Positions 1 through 12,500 of a stretch of DNA of 64,000 bases are shown here, one piece after another. The notes below the pieces were generated by a model. The model was not told the DNA's origin and did not search any database. It saw only the letters and a list, made by a program, of their open reading frames with translations. Origin of the DNA: Lumbricus terrestris (Eukaryota > Annelida > Clitellata > Crassiclitellata > Lumbricidae); the NCBI GenBank assembly GCA_949752735.1, contig OX457053.1, forward strand, positions 3,961,166 through 4,025,165. Direction: 5' to 3'. Numbering within the stretch: position 1 is the stretch's first letter; each line of letters starts with the position of its first letter. Both the position numbers and the translations under genes were made by a program.

Positions 1-102
1 TTCCGATCGGAGGACAATGACCTTTTTGCTAGTTTTTACTGTACAGAAGTGCTTATACAACTGCACATTTTGTGTACAACTGCGCGTTAAAATAAAGCCC
101 TG
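1..102. mobile_element. MITE fragment, CAGGGCT family (truncated by window edge)
   Basis: This is the right end of a short non-autonomous DNA transposon and finishes in AGCCCTG at 102. It shares the words 'tcggaggacaa', 'aactgcacattttgtg' and the GCCCTG terminus with fuller copies at 21875-22070, 25792-25985 and 27186-27378. Its left half lies outside the window. Confidence 0.7.
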
Positions 103-467
103 AACAACCACATATGACAGAACCAACAGACAGCAACTTAGGACAACAGCAACAGACGACAACATTGGACAACTGCAAATGACAACAGCAACAACAGCAG
201 ACAACATAATTATCATGACACAAAACACAATTTAACGACAACAGCAGGAAAATAACAACATTAACAGGAAGAAACGACGACATTAGACACCAAACAATTA
301 ATTACAACGGACAGCGACACACACAACAAAGTCTAAAACAGCATAATTATTGCAACAAGCGACAACGCCAAACAATGACAGAAGCAACGCAAAAGCACCA
401 AACACCAAACAGTGAAATAATAATAAATAAACAGTAGGCCTACAGTCAATAGCAAAGACTACACGCA
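103..467. repeat. CAA/ACA-rich low-complexity DNA
   Basis: Degenerate 'acaacagcaacagacgacaac' repeats fill this stretch. The cysteine-rich reading frames on either strand are by-products of the repeat. No gene is seen. Confidence 0.7.
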
Positions 468-475
468 GCAGAAAG

Positions 476-2778
476 TATACCCCGCAGTCGATCGAGTTGA
501 TCGATCGAGTCGATCATAACTCGGCCAAGTCGAGTCGATCGAAAAATCGTCGACTCGATCGACTTGCAAGTCGAGTCGATCGTGAGTCTTGCCAAGTCGA
601 GTCGATCGAAAAATCGTCGACTCGATCGACTTGCAAGTCGAGTCGATCGTGAGCTTTGCCAAATCGAGTCGATCGAAAAATCATCGACTTGCAAGTCGAG
701 TCGATCGTTGTTTCATCGACTCGACTTAGAAATATTTTACTTAGCAAATATTTTACTTATTCTACTATTTCTTGAAGACTCAAAGTGACCTAGATGATAT
801 AAACTTAATGACGTAATTCAGTTTTTGCACACAAGTATAGCAAATGAACCTTTTGGTAGTGTTGGCGATTTCGTGTTACTGGAACTGTAAAAGTTGACTA
901 TAGACGTACGTTTTCGATTTGAATTGAACGAGTACAGAGACGGATACGGAAATTTTGGAAGGGAGGCCAAAACTTTGGGTCTGGAGGCGAAAAAATTCCG
1001 CCGAATTTTTTAGTTTTTCGCCCAAAAAACTTTTAAAAACCGTGGCAACTCGGGTTATTTAAAATCTGATGACTTTTAGTCATGTGCTACTTTCTCATCT
1101 TCCTGTTCCCGTTGCGTTGATTTACAGCTTCCTGAAACCTGATGGGGTAGGGGTACTTCTAGGCAAATCTCTTAATGGAGTGGGGCTTTTGACCGGATTG
1201 CCTCTATTGGATCCGCTCTTGAACGAGCATGATACAGATCTACTATTATGGGCCTGTATATATGTACATGGAGATGTTAATTTTGAGAATATAAAACGGC
1301 GCCCTTTTATGACGTCGCTTCGATTATGATACAATTCTGCAATTAATTAAGTTCACTGAGAAACGACGTCACTTCGATCATAATACAGATCTACTATCAT
1401 ATAATTTCATTAATTTTGAGAATACAAAACTAGGTCTTTGCTTATTGTAACGTTACTCTGATTATGATACAATTTTACTACTATATTACAAGTCCACTTG
1501 GAGAATTAAAAAAAATAGGCCTATTGTGACGTCACTTCGATTATGATACAAAATGAACTATTATAGAAGTGCATTTTGAGAATAAAAGCAAGGCCTATTT
1601 TGACGTCACCTGATTATGATGCAAATGTACTAGGCCCATTATAGAAGTGCATTCTGAGAAAATAAACAAGGTTTATTGTGACGTCACTTTTATTATGATA
1701 CAAATGTACTATTATAAAAGTGCATTTAGAGAATATAAACAAGACCTACTGTGACGTAACTTCGATTATTAAACAGATCTAAAAGAATATTATGTTCATT
1801 TTGCGAATATAAAACGGGGCCTTTTATGATGACACTTCGATTATCATACAATTATACTATTAAATAAATTCACTGAGAAAGGGAAATTAGGTCTATTGTG
1901 GCGTCATTTCGATTATGAAACAGATCTGCTGTCATATTACTTCATTTTTATAATACAAAACTGGGGCTTATTTAAACGCAACATCACACTGATTATGAAA
2001 CAAATCTATTATTATACATCTAGTATGAGACTATAAAAACTAGGCCCATTTTGAGGTCACTTCGATCATGACACATCTGTTATATAAGTTCATTTTGAGA
2101 ATAAACTATGCCTGTTGCGGCTAACTTCGACATGATACAGACCTAATATTAAAGAAGTTCGTTTCAGAATTGTGACTAACTTCGATTAAGATACAGATCT
2201 ACTATTATGGAAGTACATTTTGAGGGTATAAGCTAGGTCTATTGTGACGTCACTTCGACTATTGCACAGATCTACCGTAATAATTATTGAAGTTCATTTA
2301 GATAATCTAAAACGAGGCTTAATGTGACGTCACTACGATTACAGTGCATATCTACTATAAATTCACTGAGAATACGAAGTTAGCCTTATTGCATTCCCAA
2401 CCCCATCTGCATTTGGATATGATTTCATCAAACCAAATCTAATCGTTTCTTATCTTGGAACTGTTTGATGTCGTCACACAGATTATGACACAGATTTACT
2501 ATCGTATAATTTCATTTTGAGATCACATAGCTGCAGAGGTGAGCAAGAGACAAAACTAGGCCAAGTCGACGCGAAGTCGATCGAGTCGATCGTTGGCCGA
2601 GCCAAGTCGATCGAGTCGTCGAGAGGTCGGCGAGTCGACAAAGTCGATCGAGTCGATCGTCGGCCGAGCCGAGTCGATCGAGTCGTCGAGAGGTCGGCGA
2701 GTCGACGAAGTCGATCGAGTCGATCGCCGCGCGAGCCAAGTCGATCGTAGACCACGACTCGATCGACTGCGGGGTATA
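476..2778. mobile_element. 2.3-kb non-autonomous DNA transposon with GTCGATCGA-rich ends
   Basis: Both ends read TATACCCCGCAGTCGATCGA inwards, and the element is flanked by a perfect 8-bp target duplication GCAGAAAG (468-475 and 2779-2786). Each end continues into about 220-250 bp of self-complementary GAGTCGATCGA repeats (about 485-730 and 2560-2770). The interior (about 1040-2400) is a degenerate tandem array of 75-95 bp units reading roughly 'tgacgtcacttcgattatgatacagatctactattatagaagttcattttgagaatataaa...aggcctattg'. No transposase is encoded. An 8-bp duplication fits hAT or P-like families, but the TATACCCC terminus matches none I recognise. Confidence 0.85.
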
Positions 2779-2786
2779 GCAGAAAG

Positions 2787-3225
2787 CAACAATGGTAGCA
2801 AATTAGCGCTTGAGTTCTTGAATTGGCCTCTGATAATTAATGCCGTTTCTAAATGCAAAATGTTTTCAGTGTCATTCAGTTTTCACCATCATTGTACTTT
2901 TAGCACTCGGCATCGTGCTCATAATATTATAACATCGCCATTCATCATTATTTGGGTTCTCATTGTCACGCTTACCATACAAATAGCCACTGTTGCCTTT
3001 ATCGCAAACATTTTGTCATTATTTATCCAGGAGTGTCGCCATGAAAACTATTCGGGAGTCCTCCATTTCTGGGCTTTTCAAAACAAGCAGAATAAATTCA
3101 GAAAATTCTTAGATTATTTTCATCGAGGGTTAACCCGCGGACCGATTCTATAAATAATTATTATATTCCCGCAATTTTGATTATGATCGTAATGGTTGCA
3201 ACGTTACCGCTATCGTTACCAACGG
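2787..3225. other. No gene recognised
   Basis: A-T rich unique-looking sequence between the transposon and the TCA satellite. It probably lies in an intron of the PKD/REJ gene on the minus strand. I found no exon here that continues that gene. Confidence 0.5.
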
Positions 3226-3226
3226 A

Positions 3227-3421
<195 letters not shown>

Positions 3422-3494
3422 CTGCGCATGTGACTCATGTCGTCATCATAATCGCCATCACCATGCTCACCACCATTACAGCCACCGTATTTAC

Positions 3495-3572
3495 CTGCGC
3501 TTCGGCCTTCAGCTGTTGTGCTGTAGTAGAGGTTGGTGGAGGAGGTCCCGCTTCCGCACTAGCTGCATCGAC
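3495..3572 (-). CDS. Last visible exon of the PKD/REJ gene (short exon)
   Basis: A 26-codon exon between an acceptor (catgtctag) and a strong donor (CAG|GTAAAT), phase 0 at both sides, matching the phase-0 end of the exon at 4217-3972. The peptide runs VDAASAEAGPPPP... then TAQQLKAEAQ, a Pro/Thr linker into a helix-like stretch as found behind REJ modules. It was found by phase matching rather than homology, so it is less certain than the others. Confidence 0.6.
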
Positions 3573-6500
3573 CTAGACATGATGCACATAATTATAGAAA
3601 TCTGTTACTTAATGTGGCCACTTTGTATTTATGGTAGACGTTCAGGTTATGTACTCAGTGGCGCCTAAAGCAGTTTCTCAATGAGGTATGTCATCATGAA
3701 GCGGTTTAGGTAAGAGTCTTGTATTGCATTGAATTGCATTGTGTATTGCATTTATTATTGTATTTTAGTGTAATTTTGTATCTATAAATGTACATAACTA
3801 AGATAGTAAAGGCTACGACGATGATGATGATGACGACGACGACGATGACGATGACGATGAAATGACGATGATGATGATGATGATGACGATGAAAATGACG
3901 ACGACGATGACGATAACGACGACGACGATGGCGATGACGATAACGTGTGATTCCAACGCTTTACATCTTACAGGTTGGATGACACCTGCTGTACCGCCCG
4001 AAGTATCACCGTCAATCAGGGACATATCACCGTCCGGGGACGTATCACCGAATCCACTATCACCGTCGACGTCTTCTGGATCGTTGAGTAGAGAGAGGGC
4101 CGCGAGAATGTTGGCCGTCTGGACGGATGGACTTCCGGTTAGGAGAGAATCGAATGCAGATGGATTGGACGATAGTTCGTCAACGAGGTTTGAGGGCGGA
4201 GTCGTGGAGGGCTTCACCTACGCAGACAGACCCCAACCCCCACAGGATGTAAACATTTATAAAATGACGTAATGTAAATCTATGTTCCCCGAAATTTATC
4301 GGTTGCAAATGAAGATGACCAGCTTATACACTGGCGCTACATCAACTCAGGCTCGCAGATGCTAGGATGCCAGTGTCGGCGCCAGGATTTCAGTTTCGGG
4401 GGGGGCTGAAGCCTCGCGGCGAAAATTTTCCATTTTCGCCGACAAAATTTCTGACGACCTTTTTTTTAGTCGTCAGCCGAAAATCGTGGATATTTCAATG
4501 TAAAAAAAATTCGGATGGCCTTTTTTAGGGAGGGTTGAGCCTCTTGTAAGGGGGCTCATCTCCCCAGCCCCCATAGCGCCGCCACTGTAGGATGCAACAG
4601 ACTAAGCTTACAACTATTGCTACTACTACTACTGGTACTGCCACTGCCACTGCTGCTGTTTTACTACTACTGATGCTACTGCATGCTACTACCACTTTTG
4701 CTATACTACCACTACTACTGGTACTGATACTGCCACTGTCATCATTACCACTACTACCACCAACAACACCACATCACTACTACTATTACAACTACTATTA
4801 CGCCTGAGTCCCAATTTCAGTTATATTTTGATACGTCTTTCTTTAGTAGCTTATACTTTGGCTCACAGAGATTTGAAAATGAATATATTGGCTGGCTGAC
4901 TGATTGATCGGATTGATTGATTGATCGCTCTATCGATTGATTGGTTGATTGATTGCCACTGCCACTGCTGTTGCTTCTACTACAACAGCTACTACTGCTA
5001 CTACCACTTTTACTATTACCACTACTACTGGTACTGATACTGATACTGATCATCAAAGTACCTGGACATCGATCTTGCCCGCCTCCACCGAATCATTCAG
5101 CGCATCGAATATGACTGCAGTGATTTCATTGTAGTAGTCATCCTCCATATTTCCAATGCTCAGTCGAACCGATCCACTGTCCGAATTGCTTCCGTGGTAG
5201 ACGATGTTTCTCTCAACTGTCCCGTTGCTGTTCCTTGGAGCCAATGCGTAGCTGTACCTCATATCTGCAGTCAACGCGTTCATGTACTTCCAGCCTTGAC
5301 ACTGAATGCGGAACTGCGTATCGAAAGCTGTGCCTGAAAGGTAGAACGAACCAGAAGCGGTGTTGTAACTCGACCCGGACCACCACGGACTACTCTCACG
5401 GACAACCCTCCTAACTCAACGCAGCGCTCGTGAATAAGCCGGTGCCCCGCGCTTGGCTTTCCAGTGGCGCTTTAGAAATTAGGAGATTACGATTACGATT
5501 ACGATTACGATGGTATACCTATGGTTCACATGGGAGCAAACGATGCGATTTGCCTATGATCACGTGGGAGAAAAAAATGACCAGAAGGGATATGATTTAC
5601 CCGTGGTCAACTCGGGAGGGAAAGGAGGACCAGAAACGGTGTGATCTACATAATGGTCACCTGGGAGGAAAACAGGGCCACACATATCATTCTGAGCCCA
5701 GCAAATGAATTATTTTGGCTGATTCTGGCATTTCCAGTGACTCTACTTAATTAAATATACATGTACCCTGGGCAAATTTGTTTCTATTTTGTGGAGCATA
5801 GCACGTCACATAGGCTACTCGACTCTGTTAGCTAGGCCTACTCTCTACTATCTTTACGATAATTCAAATTACGTAGAAAGTTAGACGATACTATAATCTT
5901 AGTCTTTATACTATATTGTATTGCATTGCATTGTATTGCATTGCATTGTATTGTATTGTACTATGTTGCATCTATAAATTTATATAGCGCCTCTTGCAGT
6001 GCACACCATTCAGACGCGCAACCGCTGCGTGGGACCAAAAAGCAAGAAAAAAGAGGTCTTGATAGGCCTAGGCCTACAGCGAAAAGAGTCACTTGACCAA
6101 TCACCAGCTAATAATTGTTTATTGTATAATTATTTGTTTGATTGAAAATTAAACAATTCCTGATGACACACCGCAGTGACCGCACCCGGTTACATGTCAA
6201 AAATGTTAAACAAAACACAGAAATAATAATATCGATAAGTGAGTATAGTAATAATAATTAATGTAATAAAAACATTTTTTAAAATAAATAAAGTAAAGAA
6301 GTAGGAGGAGTGACAAGGCAGGAATCTGCATGATTCCACAGTGCAGGACAATAATATTAAATCCAAGGTTTGCGTCTTAGCCTTATAGCCATTAGGTCCT
6401 ACGTCCAGGGTGAGAATTGCCGGGGTTTGGGGGTTTCGACCCCCAGTCTTTCTTAGAGCCCCATGTTAAAGTATGTTTTTACACCCCAATTCCAAGTGGA

Positions 6501-9500
6501 TAATGGTCCAACCCCCCAGTTATTTTCCCACAATTCTCACACTGCCTACGTCCTATAGCAGATAGAATAGATTCATGTTGTGTGCGGCCTTACCTGTTGT
6601 GGGCGCAACGGAGCATTTTCCACCGTACGGTGGGATGTTGACCAGGAACTCATGCACCGAGGTTCCATTGTATGAATATGGGATCCTTCCGTTGATGATC
6701 AGCCTATAGTAGTAGCCCGGCTGGAAGGTCCACGGCTTCACCAGCAGCGAGGAACTGTTGGTCAACCCTATTGTTGTATTCGAACAAAGCATTCCATTAG
6801 GCACATCGTATGCATTGTTATAGCGTAATTATTAGGCGCCACTATCTGATGGCAAAGTATCGAGCAATGGCGCTCAGCATCATTGTCGTCATTGTCAGCG
6901 CTCGTGAATAAGCTGGTGCCCTGCGCTTGGCTTTCGAGTGGCGCTTTAAAAATGTGGAGGTTACATTACGAATGTAACTACACACATTAACCGTCGAAGA
7001 GGAAGGGAGGAGTCGAACCTGTGCTCTTCGCATTACTCTAACCAATCGACTGCCGTCGTTACTCACGTATTCAGGAAACAAAGGGGCCACATAATAATAG
7101 AATAATTTTCATTTACGCAACAATCATACGGTTGACAGACCGCAACCAGTAATTAGGCCTACTGTGTAGATCGATCTACAACTGTACAATTATCCAGTTT
7201 AAATAATTCACAGGAACTCAGATAACAGAATACATAAATCTTGTCTACTAACAGAACAGACAGCCTGCCATAGGCTAATCGACGCTAATAGCAACCTACT
7301 ACTACTAATGTCCGGCCAACGGGGGGTTCGAACTCGCTACCTCTCGCACTCTGCGCCAACGTGTTATCCATTGCGCTATTTGACCCCGACCAGGACAGAT
7401 AATATTTAGTCGAGATTTCTACTCCACCTAACCTTCCTTCCCACCCAACTCTGCTACGACGAGTACACCGACCGTACACTGTCGATGGGAAGATGAGACG
7501 GTGAGGGAGAGGAATGGCCAACCACCCTCTTATAGGCCGAGGATGAGAAAATGAAGTCGCTTGCGCTTCACACCGACGATGGCAACCTTCCGTGCTGCGA
7601 GTGCATCTGCAAAGTCCTTCTCTGAAAGACGCTGCAAAACTCTATATATACGCACACGATACGATGCAATAAAGACCGAAGAAGTTCTAGACTCCTCCTA
7701 CTCCTCCTCCTCCTACCGTTGGAAGTGAGAGATGGTAGGTTGGACTGGAGATTGTAGGGGTTCGCGGGGGCCGTGCCTCCCTTGTACAGCTCCCACCAGA
7801 CGATCAGAGGTCCCTCCATGTTGTGGCATCGGTCCAGACATCGGCTTCTCAGCACCAACGAATCTTTGGCGAAGACACGCGGCATGCAGTTCGATTCGCA
7901 GCTGAAGCAATAGCAAATGCAATTCAATGCAATAATTAATGCAATGCAATAATTAATGCAATGCAATAATTAATGCAATGCAATAATTAATGCAATGCAA
8001 TCCAATGCTATTCAATGCAATGCTATTCGATGCAATGCAATAATTAATGCAATGCAATAATTAGTGCAATGCAATCCAATGCTATTCAATGCAATGCTAT
8101 TCGATGCAATGCAATAATTAATGCAATGCAATAATTAGTGCAATGCAATCCAATGCTATTCAATGCAATGCTATTCGATGCAATGCAATAATTAATGCAA
8201 TGCAATAATTAGTGCAATGCAATCCAATGCTAGTCGATGCAGTGCAATAATTAATGCAATGCAATCCAATGGTATTCGGTTATATTCCTTGCAATGCTAT
8301 TAACATTGCAATTCAATGCAATTACATTCCAGACAATGTTATTCATCATTGCAAAGTCATTCAATGCCTGTCTGCCTGTCTGTCTGTCTCTTTGTCTTTT
8401 TCTGTCTGTCTTTCACTGTCTATCTTTCACTGTCTGTCTGTCTGTCTGTCTGTCTGCCTGTCTGTCTGTCTGTCTGTCTTTCTCTGTCTGTCATTCACTG
8501 TCTGTCTGTCTGTCTGCCTGTCTGTCTGTCTGTCTTTCTCTGTCTATCTTTCACTGTCTGTCTGTGTCTCTGATTGCCTGTCTGCCTGTCTACCCACCCA
8601 CCCACCCACCCACCCAAAGCCCACCGGATGCTTACGTGATCTCAAGAACTGGTGGGTCAGTGGACACGACTCTGAGCTCCAGTTCCGCCGACCCATTCCT
8701 TCGATCCTTCGTCACCAACAGCTGGAAAACATAGTCGACCTCCACCTGGAAGTAGGTCGTGTCAAGGTCAACGGAGGACCCGTGGAAGGGCAGGATACCC
8801 GGTCCATCCCCGAAGCACCCACTCCATGCGCTGGTGGTCACGTTGAACCGTCTGTAGGGCACTGACTGAGGACTTCCTGGCCACACCTCGCTTACCCTCT
8901 TACACATCCATGTCCAGCTGAACCCCGTCTTGTTCGATGGGTCGTTTAGGTCGGGATCAAAGGTCGAGTTGAATGCGTCCAAGGTCACCGTTGAGTTGAA
9001 CGGTATCGTCAGGTTCTGTCCGTTTGAGATGGCCACAGTGAGAGGAGATTGGTTGACAGTAATGTAGGCGTAGACGACGGTAATGTAACTCGACAGGTTG
9101 TAGAAGTTGCTGACTAAGGCTACCGTCAGTCGTACCGTGTAACTGTAGCGCCACATAAAAGAGTTGCATGAAAACGTTACTTTCAATCAATAATTCAATC
9201 AATCAAGCAAGCAAGCAAGCAAGCAATCTTTAAATTGTTACATACAGACGTAACTTAGTTTACGTCAAGCGTTTAAACCAGGGCTGTACTGGTAAATTTT
9301 GAGGTGAGTACACGCTGACCGGGAGAAAACTCTCCTTTTTCGGGCACAAAATTTCTGACGACTGTCATCCGGCCCCAAAAATTCCTTTTTTCCGTCCGAA
9401 AAAGCTGACGACCTTTTTTAGTCACCCGCCCGAAATTTCCTACATTTTTTCCCGTCCGAAAAATCTGATGGTGACTTTTTTTAGTCATTCGCTCCGGATT

Positions 9501-12500
9501 TTGTGAAAATACACCCAAATATCTTTTGCCTTCAACATGCGTATACCCATACGCTCTTTGTGAGATGAGTAGGCCTATACGCTGTATACCCGCGCATACC
9601 CTACTTCTCTGCGGTGAGTAGGCTATACGATGCCGTTTTTCCCCGGAAGTGAGTATACGCCGTATACCCGCGTATACCCTTGATTACAGCCCTGGTTTAA
9701 ACGCCATTTTAATAAACCGCTGCGTAAAAACGCTATGTGAAAGCGTTGCGTGAAAGTTACATGTATAGCCGCACCCTTTCCCGGGCCACGGGAAGTATAC
9801 TTCCCACCCTGATTTGTATGTATATTTCAATGGGAAACAGCTTACATATTGTATTTGTGGTTCACACGTATTGACATACATACATTTGTACGACGTTGTA
9901 CGCACATAAATGTACATATATACATACACACATACATATACAATACATACATAGATATATATAATACATATATATGTGCATACAGAAAGACATACACACA
10001 TATATGCACACGGAAGCACACATACATGCATACATAGTTATTCATATGTGCTTCTGTGCATACATTTATACATGTATGTCCGTACTCATACATAGACACA
10101 TACAATACATGTATAATATATACATACATGCATACACATGCATACAGAAAGATACACATATATATATATATACATATTTATACACATGGAAACACGCATG
10201 CATTCATACATACAGTTATACTTATATACATGTATTATAATGTGCATACTCATACATAGACCCATACAATGTATACATACATAATATATAATACATACAT
10301 GCATACATTCATACACACATGCATACAGAAAGACACGTGTATTATATACACATGAAAACACACATACATTCATACATATAATTATACCTATATACGTGTA
10401 TTACATGTGCATACTCATACATAGACACATACAATGTATACATACATAATATATAATACATACAAACATACATACACAAACATACAATACTGTATACATA
10501 AAAGCATATAGTCTACACATAATATATGCATATATAGACAGATGAATACATGAACCAAACATATATGCATATAAACATGGCTACAGATATACACTAAAAC
10601 ATACATACACACTTACATGGACAAACGAATATACATAGACATATATGTATACACATGCATATATATATATATGTGTACGTATATATGTATATTCAAATGC
10701 GTGTACAAATACGCATACATGGAAGCATCCATACAATCATACATAAAAACATACATATATGCGTGTAAATGTACATGTACATATGTACATTCAAGCATAT
10801 ACATACAACCATGCACACATGCATTTACATATCCCTCTGTACATACATGCATTTGCACATTCTTGCTTGCTTGCATGAATGTTTACATGCGTCAATATAG
10901 GTACATGCCTAAAAAATACATACATACATGCAATGATACATGCATGTATGCATAATGTATATGCATAATGTATGTACATACAGACAGGCTATGTTTTGTG
11001 TAGATATTGCTGTTATACAGTGACTGCAATGTAAAATTTTATGTTTCAGAACAATATAATTATTGTTAAAGTACAATTCACTTCCCGGGCACTGGGAAGT
11101 ATACTTCCCGCGCTACTTTCTGCTACTTTCCTTTTGCATAATTCTTTTTCAAGTAGAACATCTTAATCTGTGTATTTTTCTATGATTTGTGGTGATTTAT
11201 TCTCATGCACAACGTGCCCCCATTAATTGGGCCCGGGAAAGGGTTAATGGCTTAATAAAAAGTCATATTCAAACGTTTTTACGTAACACTCTGGCCTATA
11301 ATAACCTCTCGTCTCTCCTTTCAAACCTGCCTCTTCTGGCGAGCCCTTGCGCATTGCATGGGAGTGCCTCTGAGCGATCCACTCTACAAGAGGCGTAGTC
11401 GCTTTATAAATGATTAAGCCTGACGCGATATAAATACACATGGATATAATTATGCATACATAGAGCCATGCAAACACACATGCAGAGAAGCATACAAGCA
11501 CACATGCACGCAGGTGCACGTACACATACCTGCCATCGCGAACTAGAAACGGCGGAGATATGAATGTGTCTGTATCGTTGACGATCCTCAGAGGACTTCC
11601 CAACAGCGAAGATGAGAGAAACAGTTCCCAGGTGACCGCGTACCTCTGGCCCTTTCTACAGTCGATCGTGACATTACTACTGATGTTGAACCCTTTGGCC
11701 ACGAAGGTAGTATAGGGCTGCGACGGATCAAGGGTCACGTTGGGGCTGACGCAGGGCCAATCGGTCACCGTCACGTTGGCCCCAACGGAGTCATTGTTGA
11801 CGTGGTTGAATGCCCGCACCGTTACCGTGTAGATCCCGACCTGAGCGTAGTTGTAGGTAACATTGATGGAGTCGTACGGTGCTACCATGTCCTGGAAATG
11901 TGGATTCGCCGCGATGGGACTTCCGGTACAGGTTCCCGACGGACCGCGGAACACCGTCGGAACGGTTCCGTCGCCCATGTTCCACTCGACGCAGGTTCCC
12001 GTTCCGAAGCGGACGATGTCGAGCGTCAGCGTGACGCTGCTGTTCCAGTAGAGGACCTCGGTCGGTGACGGGTGCGTCGTCAGAGCCCCAAGGGTGACGT
12101 TGTCGAGGACGACCTTGACGGTGAGGTCCAGCGTGGTCCAGAAGGCGATGTTGGAGCAGTTGACCGCGATCGTCTGGATCCCACAGTCCGTCCTGGCAAA
12201 GGTGTAGTTGACCTCGTGAGCGGTCGACTCCGTGAGGAGAGGCACAGAGCGGGTGAACGTGTTACCTGCGATTGTCCACTTGCAAGCGACGTTTGGGAGC
12301 GGGAGCTGGTTCAGTCCGAGGTTCACTCTCCAGACTCCAAACCCAGGCGACCAGAGCAGCGACTCGTTCCCGGTCAGCGTCAGGTTTCGAATCCTGGTCA
12401 CCGCGGTCACGTTGGTGACGTTAACAGAGGTGGCGACACTTATTTCATTCACCGCATAGACGTTGATCATGTACGGCCCGTCGGTGGCGTAAGAGTGACC

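Noticed and set aside
446..788. Overlapping frames on both strands rich in RSSR/DRLD repeats (also at 2483-2858)
   Set aside because: They are open on both strands because the GTCGATCGA repeats are palindromic and stop-poor. They are transposon ends.
7305..7395. Functional tRNA genes here and at 20215, 41455 and in the SINEs
   Set aside because: A and B boxes are present but complete acceptor stems could not be paired by eye. SINE heads or relics are more likely; a tRNAscan-SE run would decide.
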